From: an uncultured Odoribacter sp.
GTDB taxonomy: Bacteria; Bacteroidota; Bacteroidia; Bacteroidales; Marinifilaceae
Direction: 5' to 3'
Length of the DNA stretch: 64,000 nucleotides
Assembly (NCBI GenBank): GCA_910589025.1
Contig: CAJURM010000005.1
Coordinates: 62,001 to 126,000 of the forward strand
Below are positions 45,768 through 53,014 of the stretch, piece after piece. The position numbers and the translations under genes were made by a program. The notes beneath the pieces were generated by a model. The model searched no databases. It was not told where the DNA came from and saw nothing but the letters and a program-made list of their open reading frames with translations. The stretch's first letter is position 1. Each line of letters starts with the position of its first letter.

Positions 45768-46853
45768 TTACAACAATCCTCCGACATTCGTCCGACTCAC
45801 CGGTTTCAACAACCTCACTTTCATCCCATCCTTTAAACGATGGACTCCGGCGGATACCACTTTTTCTCCCGCCTGCAAGCCTTCACGGATAACCATCTGA
45901 CCGGTTTTCAATATTTTTCCGGGCACAACGTCCCGGCTTTTCACACAGCCGGACAACTCATCGTATATCCAGACCTGCGCCTTTCCGTTTTTCTCAAAAA
46001 CCGCCGCCACCGGAACCACGGTCAATGCATTATCCTCCGGAGCATATTCTACGGTCACATTCACACTCATCCCGGCAGCAATGTTCACCCCCTTTTCCGC
46101 ATTCAGCCGGAAGCGCACGCGGTACAATTGATTCAGATTGGCCTTCCGGGCAATCTCTATCAACTCCAACGGAAAAACCTTACCGGGAAAAACATCGAAC
46201 GTGCAGAAAAAAGACTTAAAACAATCCTGACGGATATAGTCAGCAGACGGCAGATCCACTTCCACCTCAAAATAACGGTTGTTAATCATGGCAATGACAG
46301 GCATCCCGGCCCCTACCGTTTCATGCGCATCAAAATACTTTTTCTGAATATAACCGTCAAAAGGTGCAGTCAGACGGGTATCCGCCAACGCATTTTTATG
46401 CGCCTCATACTTTGCCGTAATCTGCTGCAAACCATATACCGCTTTATCGTAATCATTGACCGGCACACTTCCCCGTTCATACAATTCCATCACTCTTTCG
46501 GCCTCTGCCTTGATCTGCTTATACTCGGCCTCCGTCGCCGACAACTGGATTTCGAAATCCCGGCGGTCAATTTCCGCAATACACTGGCCTTTTTTCACAA
46601 AAGCCCCGACTTCCGCAGGCAAGGCGGCCAAAGGCCCGGCAACCCGAAAAGAGAGATTCACATCCGAAGCCGCTTTCACTTTTCCGGGATAGACAACCGC
46701 CAGCTCATTCTGATAAGGGCAGGCGACCTCCGTTTTTACCACACCCGCAAGTTCCGCACTTTTTATCTCCTCGTGACCGCAACTATAACACAACAATGCA
46801 CAAGCCACAACAGACAACATACAATTTTTCAGCATATCCAATAAATTTAGCAA
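45768..46853 (-). CDS. RND periplasmic adaptor lipoprotein 2
   Basis: 361 residues with a lipoprotein signal (Cys near residue 25 in LLCYSC). MFP/HlyD domains: DRRDFEIQLSATEAEYKQI, coiled-coil hairpin with YERGSVPVNDYDKAVYGLQQ, TAPFDGYIQKKYFDAHETVG, then barrel and membrane-proximal domains. Start could instead be the ATG at 46835, which leaves the signal intact. It is related to the 39137 adaptor and is the first efflux gene after tetR in this transcript. Confidence 0.9.
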   Translation of the reverse strand: MLNLLDMLKNCMLSVVACALLCYSCGHEEIKSAELAGVVKTEVACPYQNELAVVYPGKVKAASDVNLSFRVAGPLAALPAEVGAFVKKGQCIAEIDRRDFEIQLSATEAEYKQIKAEAERVMELYERGSVPVNDYDKAVYGLQQITAKYEAHKNALADTRLTAPFDGYIQKKYFDAHETVGAGMPVIAMINNRYFEVEVDLPSADYIRQDCFKSFFCTFDVFPGKVFPLELIEIARKANLNQLYRVRFRLNAEKGVNIAAGMSVNVTVEYAPEDNALTVVPVAAVFEKNGKAQVWIYDELSGCVKSRDVVPGKILKTGQMVIREGLQAGEKVVSAGVHRLKDGMKVRLLKPVSRTNVGGLL

Positions 46854-46937
46854 TACCTATAACTATCCAAAACCGGTCCCCAGTAACCTGACAACCCGCA
46901 CTATTTTGTAACACCACCAATCCGCCGGACATTTTTT

Positions 46938-46951
46938 ATACTTTCCGGTAT
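46938..46951. promoter_or_regulatory. ATAC-N6-GTAT dyad in front of RND operon 2
   Basis: Plus strand ATACTTTCCGGTAT. An 18-base context (46935-46952) matches 48192-48209, upstream of the first tetR gene, at 17 of 18 positions. Probable operator for one of the two TetR proteins. Confidence 0.6.
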
Positions 46952-46967
46952 GTCCGCGTGTATAAAA

Positions 46968-47567
46968 TTACACACTAACCAAAGAATACAGTTGCTCGTA
47001 TTGCGCCCTTATCGAAGAGAGCGCATACGACACATCCTGTCTCATCACCAGATAATTTATCACTCCCGCCATAATATTCAAGATATTGCCGGCCAGGACG
47101 GAAGTATCCACATCGTTACGAAGCTCCCCCGCCTGCTTGGCTTCCAGTATCAACTGCTCCAACTTAGCCAGGCGCAACATTTTAGCCTCGACAGTCACCT
47201 TTTTCAATTCCGGGAAAATTGCCACCACCTCCACCAACAGGGACAGACACAACACTTCCGGAATATCCGCCCCGAACGCCCCCGCACGGTAATCCTGAAT
47301 CCCTTCAAGTTTCTTTACCGCCAAATCAATGTACTCACGCAAAGAACTGATTTGCTGAAATTCAACCGTACGATGCGCGTTAATCAACGCATAATACGCT
47401 ATCAGCCCCTCCTTCAACACCTCCTCCTTACTGCCGAAGTGATAATAAAACGTCCCCCTTGTTATCCCCGCCGCCTTTTCAATATCATGCAGTCTGACAG
47501 CCTTGAAACCTTTCCTGAGGAACAGCAGAAAAGCTTTCTCCGTAATTTCACTCCTTTTATTCGCCAT
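46968..47567 (-). CDS. TetR-family transcriptional regulator (second in operon)
   Basis: 199 residues. N-terminal TetR helix-turn-helix (KAFLLFLRKGFKAVRLHDIEKAAG, then TRGTFYYHFGSKEEV) and a C-terminal helical ligand domain. It starts 17 bases after the stop of the other tetR. Likely represses the adjacent pump operon until a ligand binds; which of the two TetR proteins binds the dyad is unknown. Confidence 0.88.
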   Translation of the reverse strand: MANKRSEITEKAFLLFLRKGFKAVRLHDIEKAAGITRGTFYYHFGSKEEVLKEGLIAYYALINAHRTVEFQQISSLREYIDLAVKKLEGIQDYRAGAFGADIPEVLCLSLLVEVVAIFPELKKVTVEAKMLRLAKLEQLILEAKQAGELRNDVDTSVLAGNILNIMAGVINYLVMRQDVSYALSSIRAQYEQLYSLVSV

Positions 47568-47584
47568 GCACAGAAAACTTTACG

Positions 47585-48190
47585 CTACGTTTTATTTTTT
47601 ATCAGCATATAATACTGCCCGTATTGCAGGCGCATATCTGAAAAAGCATACCTCAAATCGGCACTTGACAATTCGATGTTTACCATACTTCCCGACACTG
47701 ACATCAAATTGCGGGCCAGAATAGAAGTATCCAAACTCCGTTTTATCTCCCCGCTCTGTTTCGCTTTCAAAATGACTTTTTCCCAACAGGACAGACGTTG
47801 TTTGGACAACTCGTCAATACGCCTCCGGTAAGCGGGAAACAATTTCTCCACCTCCAGGACCAACTGGAAATACAACTCCTCAATGATAAACAAACCGAAC
47901 AGCTCCTGCAATCTCTCTATCCTGCGCACCTTTTCATCCACAACAACGTCAATATACTCCTTCAACGACCCCACCCGCTCAAATTCCTCGCCGCTGATTT
48001 CCTCCATCACCGTAGCATAACGCTCCAACCCCTCTTTCAGAATCTCTTCCTTGTTTCTGAAATAGTAATAAAACGCCCCCTTTGTCAATCCCGTCGCCGT
48101 CTCCAGGTCCTTCAACGAACAGGCATGATAGCCCCGGCTCAAAAACAGAGCAAAAGCCTTATTTATAATTTCTTCCCGGAGACGATTCAT
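47585..48190 (-). CDS. TetR-family transcriptional regulator (first in operon)
   Basis: 201 residues from ATG 48190; the frame is open further upstream (to 48349) but those 53 residues are not TetR-like. Helix-turn-helix KAFALFLSRGYHACSLKDLE and TKGAFYYYFRNKEEI, then an all-helical ligand domain. It is clearly related to the next gene, so tetR has been duplicated. The ATAC-N6-GTAT dyad lies 5-18 bases before its start, suggesting autoregulation. Confidence 0.87.
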   Translation of the reverse strand: MNRLREEIINKAFALFLSRGYHACSLKDLETATGLTKGAFYYYFRNKEEILKEGLERYATVMEEISGEEFERVGSLKEYIDVVVDEKVRRIERLQELFGLFIIEELYFQLVLEVEKLFPAYRRRIDELSKQRLSCWEKVILKAKQSGEIKRSLDTSILARNLMSVSGSMVNIELSSADLRYAFSDMRLQYGQYYMLIKNKT

Positions 48191-48194
48191 GTTT

Positions 48195-48208
48195 ATACTT
48201 TTCGGTAT
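48195..48208. promoter_or_regulatory. ATAC-N6-GTAT dyad in front of tetR
   Basis: Plus strand ATACTTTTCGGTAT. It lies between a TACTTTG promoter-like element (about 48209-48216, minus strand) and the tetR ATG, where a bound repressor would block transcription. Confidence 0.6.
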
Positions 48209-48279
48209 GCAAAGTAACAACTTTTTTCTTACCCACCCTTCATCCGGCAGAAGAAAAAGTGATACCTGTCCAAAAAACA

Positions 48280-48304
48280 GACACCCGCTGTCCATTTTTT
48301 TTAC
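48280..48304. promoter_or_regulatory. Candidate activator-binding site of the ABC ATPase gene
   Basis: GACACCCGCTGTC (48280-48292) runs into TGTCCATTTTTTTTAC (48289-48304). It lies about 56-80 bases upstream of the -24 box and matches the sites near 24853 and 55574-55598. Confidence 0.65.
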
Positions 48305-48359
48305 ACACAAGCCAAACAAACAATCTAGGAAACAACTAATTATCAACACCTTATCATTT

Positions 48360-48374
48360 TGGCATGAAAATAGC
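48360..48374 (+). promoter_or_regulatory. Sigma-54-type -24/-12 promoter of the ABC ATPase
   Basis: TGGCATG-AAAA-TAGC. The GG and GC dinucleotides are at the canonical spacing. The ATPase starts 46 bases downstream. Confidence 0.7.
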
Positions 48375-48420
48375 TATATAAAATACAAACGAATCTAAAA
48401 TCATTAAAAAAACAGAATAT

Positions 48421-49098
48421 ATGATACAGATTGAAAACTTGAATAAGGTATTCCGTACGGAAGAAGTAGAGACATCCGCATTAAATGACGTGTCCCTGCA
48501 CATCAAAGAAGGTGAATTCGTTGCCATTATGGGTCCGTCCGGATGCGGTAAATCCACCCTGCTCAACATCGTCGGGCTACTGGACAACCCCACCTCCGGC
48601 AAATACTACTTCGACGGCAAAGAAGTCGGTTCCCTGAAAGAAAGACAACGCACCATGGTGCGTAAAGGGAACATCGGTTTCGTATTCCAGAGCTTCAACC
48701 TCATTGACGAACTGAACGTGTATGAAAACATCGAACTGCCGTTGATTTATCTGAAAATGAAAGCCTCGGAGAGAAAAGAAAAAGTAAACCAGATTCTCGA
48801 CCGCATGAAAATCAGCCACCGGGCCAAACACTTCCCCCAACAACTTTCGGGAGGACAGCAACAGCGCGTAGCCATCGCCCGCGCCGTAGTAGCCGGACCG
48901 AAGCTGATTCTCGCCGACGAACCGACCGGAAACCTCGACTCCAAAAACGGTATGGAAGTCATGAACCTGCTGACGGAATTAAACAAAGAAGGTACCACCA
49001 TTGTCATGGTAACCCACTCCCAGCACGATGCGTCATTCACCCACAGGGTTATCAATCTGTTTGACGGACAAATCGTCACCGAAAAACCGAACTTATAA
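48421..49098 (+). CDS. MacB/LolD-type ABC transporter ATPase
   Basis: 225 residues. Walker A GPSGCGKST (38-46), Q-loop, signature LSGGQQQRVAIARA, Walker B LILADEPTGNLDS and H-loop in VMVTHSQHD. The LSGGQQQRVAIARA and NLDS strings are typical of the MacB/LolD/FtsE branch, which pairs with FtsX-like permeases. It is the only ATPase in the window, and the permeases are encoded 1.6-15 kb further on. Its sigma-54-type promoter with upstream sites matches that of the TolC/HlyD operon. Confidence 0.93.
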   Translation: MIQIENLNKVFRTEEVETSALNDVSLHIKEGEFVAIMGPSGCGKSTLLNIVGLLDNPTSGKYYFDGKEVGSLKERQRTMVRKGNIGFVFQSFNLIDELNVYENIELPLIYLKMKASERKEKVNQILDRMKISHRAKHFPQQLSGGQQQRVAIARAVVAGPKLILADEPTGNLDSKNGMEVMNLLTELNKEGTTIVMVTHSQHDASFTHRVINLFDGQIVTEKPNL

Positions 49099-49121
49099 TT
49101 TTTCTCATAAGTCTAACTGCG

Positions 49122-49152
49122 AAACAGGGCTGCCCATACGGCAGCCCTGTTT
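49122..49152. terminator. Bidirectional terminator between ATPase and symporter genes
   Basis: Perfect 13-bp stem AAACAGGGCTGCC/GGCAGCCCTGTTT with loop CATAC; A and T runs on both sides, convergent genes. Confidence 0.92.
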
Positions 49153-50321
49153 TATTTCTCTGCCTTATAGATTCGATTGATGATTACAGCAATAGCACCG
49201 TCACCGGTCACATTAGTAGCGGTCCCGAAACTGTCCATGGCAATATAGAGAGCTATCATCAATCCCTGGGCCGTTTCGTCAAAGCCGAGCATCGACTGCA
49301 ACAACCCCAAGGCTGCCATAATAGCCCCGCCGGGGACGCCCGGAGCTGCAACCATGGCAATCCCCAACATCATAATAAACCCGGCAAACTGGCCGAAATT
49401 CACCTCCAGCCCCTCCATCAGCATGATAGCCATGGCACAGGCCACAATTTTCATGGTACTTCCCGACAAATGGATGGTAGCACAAAGCGGGATGACAAAA
49501 CCGGCAAGCTCCGGTTTTACACGGTTCTTTATCGTCTGCTCCAGGGTGACAGGTATCGTTGCGGCGGAAGACTGCGTACCTAACGCCGTCATATAAGCAG
49601 GCAACATGTTTTTAAACAAACGGAAAGGATTGGTTTTGCCGACAAATCCCGCTATAAAAAACTGCAAAAACAGCAGAATCACGGTCATGATAAAAATGAC
49701 CACAATAATTTTCACAAATACGCCCATCACCCCGGCCACCTGTCCGGAAGTTGTCATATTGAGGAAAATACCGAAAATATACAAAGGCAAAAGCGGAATA
49801 ATCACCGACACAATCACCCGATTAATAATATCCTTGAAATCCTCCATCATGCCTTTCAAGCGATTTCCCGGAATCACCGACATCCCCAGTCCCAAGGTAA
49901 ACGCAAGTACCAAAGAGGTCATCACCCCCATCAAAGGCGGCATCTCGATCGTAAAATAAGCCCCCAGCTCCCTGACCGACTCCGCCGAAGGAGAAGAGAG
50001 CTTGTCGGTGGAATCCAACAGCCAGGGGAAAACCCAATCGCAGGTAAAATAGGTAAAAAAGCCGGAAAACAGAGTAAAGCAATAGGCCAACAACGCCGTA
50101 ATCAACAACAGCCTGCCCGCTCCCTTGCCCAAATCGGCAATTCCGGGAGCCACCAGTCCCAGAATCAATAACGGGATAATGAACCCCAGAAAATTACCAA
50201 ACAACGAATTAACGGTCAGGAAAATGCGGACCAGCCAGTCCGGGAAGAAGAGACCACAGACTACACCTAATCCGATGGCAATGATAATTTTAGGCAACAA
50301 GCCGAAATGAATACGCTTCAT
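49152..50321 (-). CDS. Dicarboxylate/amino acid:cation symporter
   Basis: 389 residues of the DAACS (GltP/SstT-like) family. About eight membrane segments plus two re-entrant hairpins, with QSSAATIPVTLEQTI (Ser-rich hairpin) and GVPGGAIMAALGLLQ (second hairpin). It imports glutamate, aspartate, serine/threonine or C4-dicarboxylates with Na+ or H+. ATG 50321 is used because the 14 extra upstream codons from 50363 lie before a standard MKRIHFGLLPKII start. It separates the ATPase gene from the permeases and has no clear link to them. Confidence 0.9.
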   Translation of the reverse strand: MKRIHFGLLPKIIIAIGLGVVCGLFFPDWLVRIFLTVNSLFGNFLGFIIPLLILGLVAPGIADLGKGAGRLLLITALLAYCFTLFSGFFTYFTCDWVFPWLLDSTDKLSSPSAESVRELGAYFTIEMPPLMGVMTSLVLAFTLGLGMSVIPGNRLKGMMEDFKDIINRVIVSVIIPLLPLYIFGIFLNMTTSGQVAGVMGVFVKIIVVIFIMTVILLFLQFFIAGFVGKTNPFRLFKNMLPAYMTALGTQSSAATIPVTLEQTIKNRVKPELAGFVIPLCATIHLSGSTMKIVACAMAIMLMEGLEVNFGQFAGFIMMLGIAMVAAPGVPGGAIMAALGLLQSMLGFDETAQGLMIALYIAMDSFGTATNVTGDGAIAVIINRIYKAEK

Positions 50322-50426
50322 GGGTGATTCCGGATTAATCGTTACATACGTTGTACGACACAATGTTACAATTGTTTTACAGTTTTCACAAATTTTCCCG
50401 GCTTATTTCTTCATTCCCCACAAAAC

Positions 50427-50450
50427 AGGGGAGGCTTTTTAACCTCCCCT
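50427..50450 (-). terminator. Probable terminator of the permease operon
   Basis: Stem AGGGGAGG/CCTCCCCT with loop of eight, followed on the minus strand by GTTTT. It is 225 bases beyond the last permease stop. Confidence 0.5.
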
Positions 50451-50674
50451 TATCATGAAATAATCTATACTTAGCAGGTGGCATCTCCCTATAAGCTCCC
50501 ACTCCTCTGGTTATCCCCTGTATTGTACATGGTATACTCCCGTAATCAGCACGCCAGGTAGAAGCCATGTACAAACCATGCACAAAGCAGGAGAGTGAGA
50601 CCTTGTAGCAAGGTACTACGAACTTTACTCCCGGAAACACGTAAAGAAAGCACCTCCATGAACCTGTATGCCCC
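50451..50674. other. Noncoding stretch with inverted repeat
   Basis: TTGTACATGG (50523-50532) is repeated inverted as CCATGTACAA (50565-50574). A frame of 84 codons at 50386-50640 has no recognisable content and was not accepted. Nothing else is seen between the symporter start and the permease stop. Confidence 0.35.
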
Positions 50675-52987
50675 TTATTCGTTATTCAGGGTTTCGACGG
50701 GATTCACAGTCGCAGCCTTCCAACTCTGATAACTGACGGTCAGCAACGTAATGAGCAAGGTAATCACACCCGCCAACAGGAATACCCACCAATAAACCGC
50801 TACCCGGTAAGGGAATCCGGCTAACCAGACGTTCACAATGTACCAGGCTATCGGCACCGCCAGCACAAAGGAGATGCCTATCAGCTTCAAAAATCCCTTG
50901 TTCAGCAACACCAACATCTGCGATTCCGTAGCCCCGTTCACTTTGCGGATGCCGATTTCCTTCACCTTATACCGGGCATTAAACAGTATCAAACCGTAAA
51001 TACCCATTAAAGCAATGACGATTGTAATCAAACCGAAAATTGAAATCAGTTTGGCGAAATTCGCCTCCTTCTGGTACATCTGATTCATCGTTTCGTCCAA
51101 AAACTTCACATCCCCGTCTTTATCAGAAAATTGCCGGAACGTCTTGTGGATAAAACCGATGGTTTCGGGCAAATTCGTGCCGCTCACTTTGATTAAGGCA
51201 TAATTGATTCCCTGATCGTCTCCGCAAACAAAAGCCATCGGCGTGATTTCTTCACGTACGGAACGGAAATTGATATTTTCGGCAACCCCGACTATCTGTC
51301 CCATATTCCGGAAACATCCTATCTCTTTTCCGATAATATTTTCAATACCGAACTTTTCGACAAACTTCCGGTTAAAAATAATCTTATTCACCCCTTTTTC
51401 ATTGTGGGCAAAAAAGTCGGTTCCCTCGGCAATCCGGATATTGAAAAAACGCAAAAAATTATGAGCTACCGGCCAGGCATAAAAATTTACCGTCTGACCG
51501 TCAAACGGTCTTCCCCATCCCATACCGACCTGACCGGGAAGAAAGCGGGAGGTGGTAAAATCCTTGATTTCCGGTCGCGTCCGCAATTCGTTTTCAAACG
51601 CATTCAATTGTTTGTGCAAATCATCATTCAGGGAAACATACACGATATTTTCCCGGTCATAGCCCAAACTCATATTTTGCATATACTGATGTTGCAACTT
51701 AATAAAAACGGCAACCGTAATCAAAACAATCGTCGTAATGAATTGGAACAGCAGCAAAGCGTTCCTTAGCCGGATGCCTTTCGGCGTCAGCGCAAACGTC
51801 CCTTTCAGCACCAAAGCAGGAGAGAAAGAGGTCATGTAATAAGCAGGATAAATTCCGGCAATCACCCCCATAAAACAGGCAATCACTCCTATTCCAGCCA
51901 AGATATGCCAATTGGCACCAAAATCGAGGTTGGCAGTAAAGAAATCAGAAATGGGTGACGCCGTAAACAACGAAGTCCACACCAACGAAAGCCCGAAAGC
52001 AACCAACGAAAGCGCCAGCGATTCAAAAATAATTCCCCTCTGTAACTGCCCTTGCATAGCACCCATGACTTTTTGGGTATTGAGTCGTTTGATGCGGACA
52101 GGCGCCAGTGCCGTTGAAAAATTAATAAAATTCACATAAGCGATTCCGATAATAATAATAGCAATCGCTATCAGGCAAAGGGTGGTGTTCAAATTCCCCT
52201 TTTCTCCGATCTCAGACTTCGCCGTAAAATAAATATCCTTGATAGGTGTCAAATAAAAATCCAGCCTTTTTTCCCCGGATTCCGTCTGCCCGCCATAACT
52301 GTTCCGCTCGTTTATCTTCTTCGCCACCTCCTCGGGCAATGCCCCTTTCGCCAATTTATAGTAAGGGGTATAAGACCATTCCGACCAATTATCATCCTTT
52401 AAACGATAGAGGACCCCGTTCTTCATGGAACTGTTTTCGGGAAAATCCTTATACACCAACGTCACGGTCACCGGAGTATTGCCGATATTTACATTCTTCC
52501 CCAATGCCGACTCCGTGCCAAAAAACTTTTTGGCTATATTTTCCGACAAGGCAACGGAATACTCTCCTTCCAGACAGGTTTTCGGATCTCCGGCAACAAT
52601 TTCCGGCGAAAACACATCAAAAAAACCGGGAGTCACCCTAAAGAAAGATTCCCAATATTCCACCTTCTTCCCCACACTGTCCGTCGTGCTTATCACTTGG
52701 TCCCACCCCTGCTGGATGGCACAATAAGCCTCTATTTCAGGGATATTTTTAGCAAAATCCTCTATCCCCGGCACACAATAGTTTGCACTGTAAGAAGTAC
52801 CAATACGGTCATAATACTCCTGTAAAAATATACGCTCCTTGTCTTTATACGACCGGTTGTAACCGAATTCATAAAAAACCTGGAAAGCAATAACCGTCAG
52901 TATCGTGAAAGCCACCGATAACCCAATCAGATTCAGAACAAATGACAGTTTATTCCGCTTCAATGTAATAAAAAACTCCCGAAACAT
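50675..52987 (-). CDS. MacB/FtsX-type ABC permease A
   Basis: 770 residues. Two halves, each with a MacB-like periplasmic domain and membrane segments: helix about 15-38, periplasmic part, four-helix block (about 270-420) and C-terminal FtsX-like block (about 645-765) with the coupling motif VKEIGIRKVNGATESQM and terminal NPVETLNNE. These permeases work with a MacB-like ATPase to drive export mechanically through TolC. It starts 27 bases after permease B and is in its operon. Confidence 0.9.
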   Translation of the reverse strand: MFREFFITLKRNKLSFVLNLIGLSVAFTILTVIAFQVFYEFGYNRSYKDKERIFLQEYYDRIGTSYSANYCVPGIEDFAKNIPEIEAYCAIQQGWDQVISTTDSVGKKVEYWESFFRVTPGFFDVFSPEIVAGDPKTCLEGEYSVALSENIAKKFFGTESALGKNVNIGNTPVTVTLVYKDFPENSSMKNGVLYRLKDDNWSEWSYTPYYKLAKGALPEEVAKKINERNSYGGQTESGEKRLDFYLTPIKDIYFTAKSEIGEKGNLNTTLCLIAIAIIIIGIAYVNFINFSTALAPVRIKRLNTQKVMGAMQGQLQRGIIFESLALSLVAFGLSLVWTSLFTASPISDFFTANLDFGANWHILAGIGVIACFMGVIAGIYPAYYMTSFSPALVLKGTFALTPKGIRLRNALLLFQFITTIVLITVAVFIKLQHQYMQNMSLGYDRENIVYVSLNDDLHKQLNAFENELRTRPEIKDFTTSRFLPGQVGMGWGRPFDGQTVNFYAWPVAHNFLRFFNIRIAEGTDFFAHNEKGVNKIIFNRKFVEKFGIENIIGKEIGCFRNMGQIVGVAENINFRSVREEITPMAFVCGDDQGINYALIKVSGTNLPETIGFIHKTFRQFSDKDGDVKFLDETMNQMYQKEANFAKLISIFGLITIVIALMGIYGLILFNARYKVKEIGIRKVNGATESQMLVLLNKGFLKLIGISFVLAVPIAWYIVNVWLAGFPYRVAVYWWVFLLAGVITLLITLLTVSYQSWKAATVNPVETLNNE

Positions 52988-53014
52988 AACTTTATATTTT
53001 AATAAATGAAATAA

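Noticed and set aside
44760..46844. Long plus-strand open frames (332 and 334 codons) over the RND 2 and HlyD 2 genes, and similar frames near 37188-40024
   Set aside because: They are antisense to clear RND and adaptor genes, have His/Arg-rich composition and no recognisable domain; they arise from codon bias of the real genes.
50386..50640. 84-codon minus-strand frame between the symporter and the permease operon
   Set aside because: No family features, no ribosome site or promoter, and it spans a terminator-like hairpin and an inverted repeat.
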